Assembly (NCBI RefSeq): GCF_001984155.1
Contig: NZ_MTQO01000054.1
Location: 930,001-994,000, forward strand
Reading direction: 5' to 3'
Length of the DNA stretch: 64,000 bases
Origin: Actinosynnema sp. ALI-1.44
GTDB lineage: Bacteria; Actinomycetota; Actinomycetes; Mycobacteriales; Pseudonocardiaceae
In this document: positions 8,512 through 17,570 of the stretch, one piece after another
Position numbering within the stretch: the first letter of the stretch is position 1
Layout of the letters: each line of letters starts with the position of its first letter
The notes under the pieces: model-generated
The model's database searches: none
Told to the model about the DNA's origin: nothing
What the model saw: only the letters and a program-made list of their open reading frames with translations
Made by a program: the position numbers and the translations under genes

Positions 8512-10324
8512 TCAGGGATATCTCGAACTGGGTCCATTGGGATTGCTTTTGCTGATCTGCCGGGTGTAATCGGACCGCCAGTGTCTGGGCACCCGGCAAT
8601 TCGTCCGTCGGCGACATCGTCAGCCTATAAACCCCGCCTACCGCTGGGCCTTCCAAATCCGTCGGTACCGCTGCTATTCGCCTTTCGTTCAGGAACACCT
8701 CGAATCCCCTGACCGGTTGGACGTCGTCCGCGTCGCGCTGGCTCAGTGCCGGGTCGAGGTTGATTTCCAACTGGAACGGGGCGTTTGCTGACGCTATTTT
8801 TCCAAGGTCCACTCCGTTCACGCCGCGCAGTGCCATGGTCACTGTCGGCATCGCGGGCGCTCGTTGGTCCAGCTCCGGATCCGGCGATCTCTCGGTCGGC
8901 GCCGTCCCCACTATCTCCAAATAGGACTCCAGCACCGCCCCCGTCCCCTGGCCCCTGATCACCAACGGGCTCAACGCCGGTGCTTCCCCGGTGAACACGT
9001 CCGGCGGCAGCTCCGCCACCAGCGTCACGTCCGCGCCCGCCCTGGCGGGCGAGCCCGGTGTCGCGGGCACCAACGGCAAGGTGCGGTCGGCCAGCTGCAG
9101 CGTCATCCCCGCCGGGTCCGTGCCCGCGCCCAGCGTCACCGTGGTGCGCAGGCGGGCTTTTGTCGCGCCGATCAGCGGCTGCCTGCTCACGCCGATGCCG
9201 GGTGCGTTCTCCTGCGGTCGCAGCACCCGCTGCACACCCAATGCCGTCGCGAACTCGACCACCTGCTCCGCCGGCTGCACCACCGCCGACATCCCCACCA
9301 TGTCCAGGTGCACGCGGCTGCGGCGGCCCGGTGGTCCGATCATCCCCAGCAGCACCGTCGACGTCGTCCACGAGGGCACCGCTGAACTCTCCGCCACCAT
9401 CGAGTCGTCCTGGAACACCTGCAGACCCGCCGGGGTGAACACGATGTCGAACTTGTGGAGCGTTCCGCTGCCGCGCGTGGCCGGGCGGACCGCCGATGGC
9501 GTGAACTCGCCATGGTCCGTGATGATCCGGACCCCACTGTCTGAAATGGATACGCGGATCGCCCCGGCCGGCAGCGAGGCCACCGGGTCGCTGCGGGACC
9601 CGATCCGGTCCGAAGTCCCTGGTACGAAGTCGAAGTTCAACTGCCCGCGCGGGCCGGCCGCGTCGGTCACCGCGGTCAGCCTGCCGTTTCCGGAAACCAG
9701 CCGGAATGCCGCACGCGACCGCAGCACCACGTCGTCGGCCCCGCAGCCGAATTGCACCGCGAGCTGGCCGTGTTTCGCCCCGCCGGGCGAGTTGAGATCG
9801 ACACAGCCCCGGTATCCCGACACGTGCCACCGCGACCCGGGGACTTCCGCGTGCACCGAGTCGGTCGAGTCGAACTCGTCAGTGTATTCCAGTGCAGATC
9901 TGGCTGCCCTGGAAGGCATTCCTGTCACCCGGACGGGTACCGAACGCCTACCGAAGGGGTCCATCGAACGCACCTGGACCTCGTGTTCACGGTTGCCCAG
10001 CCCGTCCAACTGGACAACCGGCCTGCCGACGAGGCGGGTCTGCCCGTCCCATTGGACTTCGTACCCCGTCACACCGGCAAGTGGCTGTCCGCCAGGCAAC
10101 CCGTCCGCCCACGCGAGCCGGAGACGCCCAGGTCCCGGCGACAATCGGACTGGGCCAGGCGGCGGTACGGACTGGGCCGGGCGCGGCGGAATCACTGCGT
10201 CGGCGGCGAAACTGGGAAAGCCGGTAACATCCGGCGTAGTGGTTTCGTTGCGTAACAGGATGATCGCGCTCAGAACAAGGGCCGCGCCGATGACCCAAGC
10301 GCTTATCCGGGCGCGTCGAGTCAC
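8504..10324 (-). CDS. Membrane-anchored or secreted protein with fibronectin type III-like domain
   Basis: This 606-residue protein has an N-terminal hydrophobic segment at about residues 9-25 after a short Arg-rich stretch, so it is either a signal anchor or an uncleaved signal. A Pro-rich linker follows. An Fn3-like domain lies at about 55-135 (GVTGYEVQWDG, EHEVQVRSMDPFGRRS). The rest, from about residue 145, looks like beta-sandwich modules, and DEFDSTDSVHAEVPGSRWHV resembles the start of a concanavalin-like fold. No catalytic residues can be assigned. The start is GTG. It runs convergently into pdtaR with an 8-bp overlap. An extracellular scaffold or adhesion role is a guess. Confidence 0.6.
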   Translation of the reverse strand: MTRRARISAWVIGAALVLSAIILLRNETTTPDVTGFPSFAADAVIPPRPAQSVPPPGPVRLSPGPGRLRLAWADGLPGGQPLAGVTGYEVQWDGQTRLVGRPVVQLDGLGNREHEVQVRSMDPFGRRSVPVRVTGMPSRAARSALEYTDEFDSTDSVHAEVPGSRWHVSGYRGCVDLNSPGGAKHGQLAVQFGCGADDVVLRSRAAFRLVSGNGRLTAVTDAAGPRGQLNFDFVPGTSDRIGSRSDPVASLPAGAIRVSISDSGVRIITDHGEFTPSAVRPATRGSGTLHKFDIVFTPAGLQVFQDDSMVAESSAVPSWTTSTVLLGMIGPPGRRSRVHLDMVGMSAVVQPAEQVVEFATALGVQRVLRPQENAPGIGVSRQPLIGATKARLRTTVTLGAGTDPAGMTLQLADRTLPLVPATPGSPARAGADVTLVAELPPDVFTGEAPALSPLVIRGQGTGAVLESYLEIVGTAPTERSPDPELDQRAPAMPTVTMALRGVNGVDLGKIASANAPFQLEINLDPALSQRDADDVQPVRGFEVFLNERRIAAVPTDLEGPAVGGVYRLTMSPTDELPGAQTLAVRLHPADQQKQSQWTQFEISLIS

Positions 10325-10537
10325 CTCAAGCAGTCTATGCTACGCCAACTGCCAGCAGTTAGAAGGAACTTGAAGTGTCCGCTCAACGTACGCCAACGTT
10401 GCGTTCTGGTTACGCTCTCCCAGGGATGGCTGACTGTCGGCTGGTCCATCGCCTAAGTTCCGCCCAGCGCTCCTCGCAGGCGGGGGCGAAATGCGGGTTG
10501 CGGATTTACGCGACCCGGCACCGAGGAGGATTGTCTC

Positions 10538-11779
10538 GTGCGTAAGAAGGTAGCTACAGCTGCTGTACTCGCGGCTGGCGCTCTGTTGATTGCTTCGTGC
10601 AGCTCCAATAAAAATGAGGGTGGCTCCTCCGGAAATGCTGCAGGCGGAAATCAGTGCGACACCAGCAAAGGTACTCTGACCATCGGTGTCATCGTTCCGC
10701 TGACCGGTGAATTGACCGCCCTCGGTGTCGGTATTCGCAACTCGGCCGACCTCGCCGTCAGCCAGGCGAACGAGAAGTGCACCGTCAAGGGTTACAAGCT
10801 GGTCCTCGACCCGCAGGACGACGAGAAGAACCCGCAGAAGGCCAGCCAGGCCGCCACCAAGCTCTCGTCGGACCCCAACGTCGTCGGCGTGATCGGCACC
10901 CTGAACTCCTCGACCTCGCAGAACGTCCAGCCGATCCTCTCCAACAAGAAGATCGTGCAGATCTCCCCGGCCAACACCGGCCCGAGCCTGACCCGCGGCG
11001 AGCAGTACGGCACGGCGCCCAAGCGCCAGTTCGAGAACTACTTCCGCGTCTGCGCCACCGACGACAACCAGGGCCCGTTCGCGGCCAAGTACCTGGTCGG
11101 CAAGGCCGGCAAGAAGAAGATCGCGGTCGTCGCGGACGGCAAGACCTACGGCGAGGGCCTGGCCAACGAGTTCACCACCAAGGCCAAGTCGCTGGGCGCG
11201 GAGATCGTGACCCGTGAGAAGGTCGGCGAGAAGGACACCGACTTCTCCGGTGTGATCGGCAAGATCAAGCCGCTGGCCCCCGACGCGGTGTACTACGGCG
11301 GCGAGTACGGCGCCGCGGGCCCGTTCTCCAAGCAGCTCAAGGAAGCCGGTCTGCAGATCCCGCTGATGGGCGGCGACGGCATCGTCGACAAGACCTACGC
11401 GCAACTGGCAGGCAAGGCATCCGAGGGCGACCTGGCCACCTCCGTCGGCGCCCCGGCTGAGACCCTGCCGGAGGCCAAGGCGTTCATCGACGCCTACGGC
11501 AAGAAGTTCCCCAAGGAGGGCTACAGCGCCTACGGCACCATGTCGTTCGACGCGACCAACGCCCTGATCGAGGCCCTGTCCAAGACCCTGGCCAACGCGG
11601 CGTGGGGCGAGGACCAGCGCGCGAACCTGATCAAGAACGTCCAGGACTACAAGGGCAAGGGCGCCAACGGCGACGTCGGCTTCGACCAGTACGGCGACAG
11701 CACCAACAAGCTGCTGACCGTGTACCAGGTCAAGGACGGTGACTTCAAGAACATCGAGACTGGTCAGGCCGACAAGTAA
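10538..11779 (+). CDS. livK: Branched-chain amino-acid ABC transporter substrate-binding lipoprotein
   Basis: This 413-residue extracellular binding protein belongs to the Leu/Ile/Val (Peripla_BP_6) family. The signal peptide ends in a lipobox, LIASC, with the lipid-modified Cys at about residue 21. A low-complexity Ser/Gly/Asn linker follows, then the mature fold beginning LTIGVIVPLTGELTALG. It captures substrate outside the membrane and delivers it to the LivHM permease. The GTG start sits 7 bp after GAGGAGGA (10523-10530). It is the first gene of livKHMGF and is separated from livH by 104 bp containing a hairpin. Actual specificity (Leu/Ile/Val versus amides or urea) is not readable from sequence. 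Confidence 0.93.
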   Translation: MRKKVATAAVLAAGALLIASCSSNKNEGGSSGNAAGGNQCDTSKGTLTIGVIVPLTGELTALGVGIRNSADLAVSQANEKCTVKGYKLVLDPQDDEKNPQKASQAATKLSSDPNVVGVIGTLNSSTSQNVQPILSNKKIVQISPANTGPSLTRGEQYGTAPKRQFENYFRVCATDDNQGPFAAKYLVGKAGKKKIAVVADGKTYGEGLANEFTTKAKSLGAEIVTREKVGEKDTDFSGVIGKIKPLAPDAVYYGGEYGAAGPFSKQLKEAGLQIPLMGGDGIVDKTYAQLAGKASEGDLATSVGAPAETLPEAKAFIDAYGKKFPKEGYSAYGTMSFDATNALIEALSKTLANAAWGEDQRANLIKNVQDYKGKGANGDVGFDQYGDSTNKLLTVYQVKDGDFKNIETGQADK

Positions 11780-11834
11780 CAGCGGCAATCACACAGGACT
11801 GGTGAGCTCCGCCCGATCGGCGGGGTGGTCTGAC

Positions 11835-11864
11835 GGGGGCAGGTCGTTCGAATGGCCTGCCCCC
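11835..11864 (+). terminator. Hairpin between livK and livH, likely attenuator
   Basis: GGGGGCAGGTC (11835-11845) pairs with GGCCTGCCCCC (11854-11864) over 11 positions with one G-U pair and an 8-base loop. There is no U-run. It may stabilise or terminate the livK message so that binding protein exceeds permease, as in many ABC importer operons. Confidence 0.5.
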
Positions 11865-11883
11865 GCCTTGTTGGAGGTAGATT

Positions 11884-12801
11884 GTGACAACGCTGCTACA
11901 GCAGCTGGTCTACGGTTTGATCCTTGGTGGCACCGTCGGATTGATCGCGCTCGGGTACACCATGGTGTACGGCATCGTGCAGCTGATCAACTTCGCGCAC
12001 GGCGAGATCTTCATGGTCGGCGCGTTCGGCGCCCTCGCGACGTTCACCTGGGTCATTCCCGAGGGTGTCAAGGGAACGTGGTACATCACCCTGCCGCTGA
12101 TGGTGATCGCCGGTGCGGTGGTGTCCATGGTGATCGCTCTGATCATCGAGCGGCTGGCGTACAAGCCGCTGCGAAACGCGCCACGGCTCGCGCCGCTGAT
12201 CACCGCGCTCGGCGTGTCGGTCGCGCTCAAGGAAGCCGTCCGGATCTGGTACCCGGGCGCCACGGCGCCGCTGCCGTTCCCCAAGGAGTTCCTGACGGGC
12301 AGCATCGAGCTCGGTTCGATCCTGATCCCGAAAACAGGCCTGCTGATCATCGTGGTGGCGGTCGTGCTCACCGTGCTGCTCCAGGTTTACATCAACACGT
12401 CGCGGATGGGCCGGGCGATGCGCGCGACCGCGCAGGACCCCGACACCGCCCGGTTGATGGGCATCAACCCCGACCGCACGATCGTGCTGACGTTCGCCAT
12501 CGGCGCCGTGCTGGCGGGCGTCGCGGGCGTGCTCTACGGCGTGCACATCAACAACATCAGCATCGACATCGGCTTCCAGAACGGCATCTTCGCGTTCACC
12601 GCGGCCGTGCTCGGCGGCATCGGCAGCATCCGCGGCGCGGTCATCGGCGGGTTCGTGATCGGCCTGGTCAAGACCATCGCCGGGCAGTACTTCCCCGGCG
12701 GGACGCAGTACGACTACGTCTGGATCTTCGTCGTGCTGATCGCTGTGCTGGTCTTCCGGCCGCAAGGTCTGTTCGGTGAGACCGAGAGGGTGCGCGCATG
12801 A
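11884..12801 (+). CDS. livH: Branched-chain amino-acid ABC transporter permease LivH
   Basis: This 305-residue integral membrane permease is of normal family length. It begins with the family-typical QQLVYGLILGGTVGLIALG and has about eight hydrophobic segments. The cytoplasmic loop MRATAQDPDTARLMGINPDR is the family coupling loop contacting the ATPases. It pairs with LivM to form the channel. The GTG start follows GGAGG (11873-11877), and the 3' end overlaps livM by 4 bp (ATGA). Confidence 0.95.
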   Translation: MTTLLQQLVYGLILGGTVGLIALGYTMVYGIVQLINFAHGEIFMVGAFGALATFTWVIPEGVKGTWYITLPLMVIAGAVVSMVIALIIERLAYKPLRNAPRLAPLITALGVSVALKEAVRIWYPGATAPLPFPKEFLTGSIELGSILIPKTGLLIIVVAVVLTVLLQVYINTSRMGRAMRATAQDPDTARLMGINPDRTIVLTFAIGAVLAGVAGVLYGVHINNISIDIGFQNGIFAFTAAVLGGIGSIRGAVIGGFVIGLVKTIAGQYFPGGTQYDYVWIFVVLIAVLVFRPQGLFGETERVRA

Positions 12802-14540
12802 GCGAGAAGACCTTTTTCACGAACCCGGCGGTCTCCCGTGTGCTCGGCGTGGCCGGTGCGGTGCTCGCGGTCATCGCCGCGATGCTGCCCTGGTCGACGT
12901 TCCTGCTCAACAAGGGGGCGTACCCGGACAAGGCCACCTTGCAGTTCTTCGACGCGCCGTTCGAACTGACCGGTTTCCGGTGGGAACTGCTGATCATCGG
13001 TGTCGTCGCGCTCGTGTGCGCGGTGGCCAAGGTGCCTGCCCAGCGCCGCGTGCTGCGTGGCCTCGGCGCCGGTATCTTCGCCATCGGCCTGATCAACTTC
13101 GGCTTCATCGCCTCCGCGGGCGGTGGCCTCGGCGCGGTCACGGCACTGGACGGCACGTTCGCGTTCGGCAGCGTCGCCGCGCTGGTCGCGGGTGTGCTGC
13201 TGGTGCTGGCCACGATCGGCCAGCCGCTGGAGGAGATCCCGCGCTGGAGCACGAAACTCCCGACCCCGGTGGCGTACCTGGGGCTGGTCGTGTCGTTCGC
13301 GGCACTGCTCTACGTCGTCTCGCTCACGCTGACCGCGGGTGGTCAGGGCGGCGCGGCGAGCCCGTACTCCGGCCCGATGTTCCTGTCGTTCCTCGGCTTC
13401 GCCGGCGGTATGTTCGCCGGAGCGGCCGGCCTCGGTGTCCTGAAGTGGATCTCGCGGCTGTCCGAGCAGCACCGGGTGTTCAGCATCGTCGTGCTGTTGC
13501 TGTGCGCGTTGTCGTTGCCGTTCACCGATGCCGGCAGCGAGTACTGGATGACGGTGGCCGCCAACATCGGGGTGTACGCCGCGACCGCCATCGGCCTCAA
13601 CATCGTGGTCGGCCTCGCCGGTCTGCTCGACCTCGGATACGTGGCGTTCCTCGGCATCGGCGCGTTCGTCGCGGCGAACCTGTCCGGCGCGGCCGCGTCC
13701 CAGCTGGGCATCCACCTGCCGTTCTACCTCGTCGTGATCATCTCCGCGGCGATCGCGGGCATCTTCGGCGCCATCGTCGGCTCGCCGACGCTGCGCGTGC
13801 GCGGTGACTACCTGGCGATCGTGACGCTGGCGTTCGGTGAGATCTTCCAGATCGCCGCGCGCAACAACATCGGCGGACTGACCGGTGGCTCGAACGCGAT
13901 GCCGAACATCCCGGCACTGGAGTGGTTCGACGGCACCGCGTTCAACGAGTCGATCACGCTGTTCGGCGCGAAACTGCCGTCCGGGGTGCTGTACTACTTC
14001 CTGATCGTGCTGCTGATCGCGGCGGTCATGACAGTGTTCGCGAACCTCAAGAACAGCCGGATGGGCCGGGCGTGGATCGCCATCCGCGAGGACGAGGACG
14101 CGGCCCGCGCGATGGGCATCAAGACCGGCCAGGCCAAGATCCTCGCGTTCCTCTGCGGTGCGGTCCTCGCCGGTATCGCCGGTGCGGTGTTCGCGCACAA
14201 GACCAGCACGGTCAGCTACGAGAGCTTCCTGTTCATGGAGTCGGTGACGCTGCTCGCGGCGGTCATCCTCGGTGGCATGGGCTCGATCCCCGGCGCTGTG
14301 CTGGGTGCGTCGCTGCTGTTCGTGCTGCCGGAGAAGCTGCGGGAGTTCTCCGACTACCGCCTGCTGATCTTCGGTCTCGCGTTGATCCTGATCATGCGGT
14401 TCCGGCCGCAGGGCCTCATCCCCGACGCGCACCGCAGAGCGGAGCTCGCCGGTGAGGACGCCGAAGGCCATACGCTGCAAGACAAACCCGGTGGCGACGA
14501 ACCGGAACAGCCGAAGCCGCAGGAGGTACCGGCGCGATGA
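12798..14540 (+). CDS. livM: Branched-chain amino-acid ABC transporter permease LivM with long N-terminal membrane extension
   Basis: This second channel subunit has 580 residues, longer than the 300-420 usual for LivM. The canonical LivM core starts near residue 245 (YAATAIGLNIVVGLAGLLDL) and includes the coupling loop IREDEDAARAMGIKTGQAK near 430. The first 240 residues add about five hydrophobic segments (WSTFLLNKGAYPD region, then repeated membrane helices) with no motif I recognise. The tail after residue 545 is polar and Pro/Glu-rich. It overlaps livH and livG by 4 bp each, so translation is coupled. Confidence 0.92.
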   Translation: MSEKTFFTNPAVSRVLGVAGAVLAVIAAMLPWSTFLLNKGAYPDKATLQFFDAPFELTGFRWELLIIGVVALVCAVAKVPAQRRVLRGLGAGIFAIGLINFGFIASAGGGLGAVTALDGTFAFGSVAALVAGVLLVLATIGQPLEEIPRWSTKLPTPVAYLGLVVSFAALLYVVSLTLTAGGQGGAASPYSGPMFLSFLGFAGGMFAGAAGLGVLKWISRLSEQHRVFSIVVLLLCALSLPFTDAGSEYWMTVAANIGVYAATAIGLNIVVGLAGLLDLGYVAFLGIGAFVAANLSGAAASQLGIHLPFYLVVIISAAIAGIFGAIVGSPTLRVRGDYLAIVTLAFGEIFQIAARNNIGGLTGGSNAMPNIPALEWFDGTAFNESITLFGAKLPSGVLYYFLIVLLIAAVMTVFANLKNSRMGRAWIAIREDEDAARAMGIKTGQAKILAFLCGAVLAGIAGAVFAHKTSTVSYESFLFMESVTLLAAVILGGMGSIPGAVLGASLLFVLPEKLREFSDYRLLIFGLALILIMRFRPQGLIPDAHRRAELAGEDAEGHTLQDKPGGDEPEQPKPQEVPAR

Positions 14541-15373
14541 CTGCTCCGATTCTCAGGGCACAGGACGTCACGATGGTGTTCGGCGGCCTGACCGCGCTGT
14601 CGGAGGTCTCGCTGACCCTCGACCGCGGCCAGATCGTCGGGCTGATCGGCCCGAACGGCGCGGGCAAGACCACGTTCTTCAACTGCCTGACCGGCCTGTA
14701 CACGCCGACCAACGGCCAGGTGCTGCTGGACGGCACGCAGTTGCCGAGCGACCCGGCGCACGTGACGATCGCGGGCATCGCCCGGACTTTCCAGAACATC
14801 CGGCTGTTCCCGAACATGACGGCGGTGGAGAACGTCATGGTCGGGCGGCACGCCCGGATGAAGCAGGGACCGATCGCCACGATCTTCCGCGGCCCGAGGT
14901 TCCGCAAGGGGGAGACGGACGCACGCACACGGGCCAAGGAGTTGCTGGATTTCGCCGGAATCGGCCGCAGCGGCGACGAGCTGGCGCGCAACCTGCCCTA
15001 CGGTGACCAGCGGCGGCTGGAGATCGCCCGCGCGCTGGCGACCGACCCGAAGGTGCTGCTGCTCGACGAGCCGACGGCGGGCATGAACCCGCAGGAGACC
15101 GAGGCGACCAGGCAGCTGATCTTCAAGATCCGCGACCTCGGCATCTCGGTCGTGGTGATCGAGCACGACACGAAGTTCATCTTCAGCCTGTGCGACCACG
15201 TGTCCGTGCTCGTGCAGGGCAAGCTGCTGGTCGAGGGGACGCCGGAGGCCGTGCGGACCGACCCGCGCGTGATCGAGGCGTACCTGGGCAAGCCGCCGGA
15301 GGAAGTGCAGGCCGAGGTGCAGCACGCGGCCGAGCTGGTCGGCGAGCACGGTGACAAGGGAGTTGGCCAGTGA
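14537..15373 (+). CDS. livG: Branched-chain amino-acid ABC transporter ATP-binding protein LivG
   Basis: This 278-residue ATPase powers the LivHM channel. It has Walker A GPNGAGKTT near residue 37, a LivG-type signature region LPYGDQRRLEIARAL (replacing LSGGQ, normal for this subfamily), Walker B VLLLDEPTAGMNP and switch His in VVIEHD. AGGAGG lies 10 bp before the ATG. It ends in a short acidic tail and overlaps livF by 4 bp. Confidence 0.95.
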   Translation: MTAPILRAQDVTMVFGGLTALSEVSLTLDRGQIVGLIGPNGAGKTTFFNCLTGLYTPTNGQVLLDGTQLPSDPAHVTIAGIARTFQNIRLFPNMTAVENVMVGRHARMKQGPIATIFRGPRFRKGETDARTRAKELLDFAGIGRSGDELARNLPYGDQRRLEIARALATDPKVLLLDEPTAGMNPQETEATRQLIFKIRDLGISVVVIEHDTKFIFSLCDHVSVLVQGKLLVEGTPEAVRTDPRVIEAYLGKPPEEVQAEVQHAAELVGEHGDKGVGQ

Positions 15374-16083
15374 GCCCGTTGCTGGAGGTCCGCAACCTCA
15401 GCGTCGCCTACGGCGCCATCGAAGCGGTCCGCGACATCTCGTTCTCCGTCGAAGAGGGCCAGATCGTCAGCCTCATCGGCGCGAACGGTGCGGGCAAGAC
15501 GACCACGCTGCGGACCATCTCCGGTCTGCTGCGCCCGACCCGCGGCGAGGTCCTGTTCCGCGGCAGGCCGATCCACCGGCAGGCCGCGCACGAGATCCTG
15601 GCGAGCGGGATCGCGCACTGCCCGGAAGGCCGCAGGCTCTTCGGCCGGATGACGGTCGAGGAGAACCTGCAGCTCGGTGCCTACGTCCGCAATGACACCG
15701 GCATCGAAGCCGACATGCAGCGGGTGTACGAGCTGTTCCCGGTGCTCGGCGAACGGCGGCAGAACAAGGCGGGCCTGTTCTCCGGCGGTGAGCAGCAGAT
15801 GCTGGCGATCGGCCGGGCGATGATGTCCAAGCCGAAGCTGCTGATGCTCGACGAGCCGTCGATGGGCCTGTCGCCGATCATGACCCAGCGGATCTTCGAC
15901 ACCATCAAGGAACTGCAGGCAGACGGCACGACCATCCTGCTGGTCGAGCAGAACGCCTTGGCGGCGTTGGCGTTGTCCGACCGCGGGTACGTGATCGACC
16001 TGGGTTCCACCACGCTGGAGGGCCCGGGCCTGGACCTGCTGGCCGACCAGCGGGTGCGTGCCGCGTACCTCGGCGAGGGCTGA
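15370..16083 (+). CDS. livF: Branched-chain amino-acid ABC transporter ATP-binding protein LivF
   Basis: This 237-residue ATPase is the second nucleotide-binding subunit. Walker A GANGAGKTT is near residue 37, signature FSGGEQQMLAIGRAM near 138, Walker B LMLDEPSMGLSP near 157 and switch His-equivalent LLVEQN. Length and motif spacing match LivF. It is the last gene of the operon, with a GTG start overlapping livG, and a strong hairpin follows 6 bp after the stop. Confidence 0.95.
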   Translation: MSPLLEVRNLSVAYGAIEAVRDISFSVEEGQIVSLIGANGAGKTTTLRTISGLLRPTRGEVLFRGRPIHRQAAHEILASGIAHCPEGRRLFGRMTVEENLQLGAYVRNDTGIEADMQRVYELFPVLGERRQNKAGLFSGGEQQMLAIGRAMMSKPKLLMLDEPSMGLSPIMTQRIFDTIKELQADGTTILLVEQNALAALALSDRGYVIDLGSTTLEGPGLDLLADQRVRAAYLGEG

Positions 16084-16089
16084 GCCGAT

Positions 16090-16129
16090 CACAACCGGCG
16101 GTTGTGCGTGACCACAACCGCCGGTTGTG
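16090..16129 (+). terminator. 17-bp perfect hairpin after livF
   Basis: Arms 16090-16106 and 16113-16129 are exact reverse complements with a 6-base loop. Each arm is itself almost palindromic (CACAACC-GGC-GGTTGTG), so the element could also be a pair of protein-binding sites. There is no U-tract. Position after the operon favours termination. Confidence 0.7.
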
Positions 16130-16212
16130 CTCAAGGCTGTCACGGCTGTTGGACGTACCCCCTGACCAGGCTGTTTGCTGGACGCGTCAGCCGAGGACAG
16201 GGAGAACACAAA

Positions 16213-17004
16213 ATGGCTATCACGGGTATCGCAGCGGGTGTTCCGTTCGTCGCTCTCGAGCCGGTCGGCGTCGCTGGACCCGCTCCGCTGGTGGTGACCT
16301 GGCACCTGATGGACGCGCCGCGGACCGACGTCGCGATGGCGGCGGCACTGCCGATGAACGAGCTTCCGGCGTGGCGCGTGTACCTCGGCCTGCCGATGTC
16401 GGGCAGGCGGGCGCTGCCGGGCGGTGACGAGGAGTACTTCGGGCTCGCGATGCAGGACGCGGTGCTCAACGTCTACGGTCCCACCGCCGACCAGGCGGCC
16501 ACCGAATTCCCCGCCGCGGTGGCGGAACTGCGCGAGCAGCTGTCCATTGCGGACGGCCCGGTGTACGTCGCGGGCGGCTCGGCCGGGTCGATGGTGGCGT
16601 ACGAGGTCATCACCAGGGGCGACGTCGAGATCGCGGCGGCAGCGGTGGTGAGCCCGGTCACGCAACTGGCTCCGCTGATCGCGGCCAACGAACGGCGGTT
16701 CGAGATGGCGTACGCGTGGTCCGAGGAGTCGCGGAAAGTCGCCGAGCACTACGACTTCGTACGCCGGGCGGACGAGATCACGGTGCCGCTGCTGATCATC
16801 GTCGGCGAGGACGACGACATCGCGATTCGTGAGCCAGCCTCGTTGGGGCACAAGGCAATCGTGGGCTCCGAGCTCGTCACCATCCCCGGCATGGAGCACG
16901 CGCTCGCCGACGACGACGGCAGTGAAGCAGCACCGCGGAACGAGGCCGCCAAGCGCGTCGACGCCGAGTTCACGCGGTGGTTCGCCCAGTACATCCAGGG
17001 TTGA
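16213..17004 (+). CDS. Alpha/beta hydrolase (esterase-like)
   Basis: This 263-residue hydrolase has the nucleophile elbow VAGGSAGSMVA near residue 117 (Ser in GGSAG), a candidate acid in IIVGEDDD near 198 and a candidate His in PGMEHAL near 226, in the right order for an alpha/beta-hydrolase triad. There is no signal peptide, so it is probably cytoplasmic. I chose the ATG at 16213 because AGGGAG lies about nine bases upstream. The frame extends back to 16102 through the hairpin after livF and is not coding there. The substrate is unknown. Confidence 0.78.
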   Translation: MAITGIAAGVPFVALEPVGVAGPAPLVVTWHLMDAPRTDVAMAAALPMNELPAWRVYLGLPMSGRRALPGGDEEYFGLAMQDAVLNVYGPTADQAATEFPAAVAELREQLSIADGPVYVAGGSAGSMVAYEVITRGDVEIAAAAVVSPVTQLAPLIAANERRFEMAYAWSEESRKVAEHYDFVRRADEITVPLLIIVGEDDDIAIREPASLGHKAIVGSELVTIPGMEHALADDDGSEAAPRNEAAKRVDAEFTRWFAQYIQG

Positions 17005-17063
17005 TCGCGGATCGCAACTCCTGGGGGACGACCCCGCCGCCACGTGCCTGCGAACGTGGCGGC

Positions 17064-17570
17064 ATGAAGGGGAGCAAAGTCGCCGCGATGGTCGGCGCGT
17101 TCGTAGTGACACTGGGGATCGGTACCGGCTCGGCGACTGCCGCCGAGAACGACCAGGCGCAGTTCGCGCGGATACTGAAACAGCAGTACGACGCCTGGTA
17201 CGAGGAGAACGGCGCCAAGTTCGCGGCCACGTTCACCAAGGACGCGGACCTGGTCACGTTCAACGGCGAACACCTCGTCGGCCGCGACGGCATCGCCAAG
17301 GGGATGCAGTACTACTTCGACAACCACATTCCCCCGTCGAAGCTGAAGGTGCTGGACGAGCGCGTCCGGTACGCGGGCAGGGACCTGGTCTTCATCGTGC
17401 GGACCACGTGCATCATCGAACTACCCGCGACCGACTGCCGGGACGGTTCGCAGTCGCGCAACACCAACGTACTGTCCAAACGGAACGGCCGCTGGGCGCA
17501 GGAGTCGTTCCAGAACACCAGGTACGTACCGATCGGTCAACCGGGCAGCCAGGACACCGCCGGGTCGTAG
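17064..17570 (+). CDS. Secreted SnoaL/NTF2-like protein (SgcJ/EcaC family)
   Basis: This 168-residue protein has a clear Sec signal peptide (MKGSKVAAMV... ending ATAAEN, cleavage near residue 29). The NTF2-like fold follows: FARILKQQYDAWYEENGAKF helix, then FTKDADLVTFNGEHLVGRDGI, the usual SgcJ/EcaC pattern. Two Cys (CIIELPATDC) could form a disulfide outside the cell. The ATG at 17064 is preferred over upstream in-frame starts because the signal peptide begins there. The 3' end overlaps the convergent LysR gene by 34 bp. Confidence 0.75.
   Translation: MKGSKVAAMVGAFVVTLGIGTGSATAAENDQAQFARILKQQYDAWYEENGAKFAATFTKDADLVTFNGEHLVGRDGIAKGMQYYFDNHIPPSKLKVLDERVRYAGRDLVFIVRTTCIIELPATDCRDGSQSRNTNVLSKRNGRWAQESFQNTRYVPIGQPGSQDTAGS

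Noticed and set aside
14998-17112. 704-codon minus-strand open frame opposite livG/livF and the hydrolase
   Set aside because: Arg/His/Asp-rich translation without domains; it mirrors the codon bias of real plus-strand genes with all ABC motifs.
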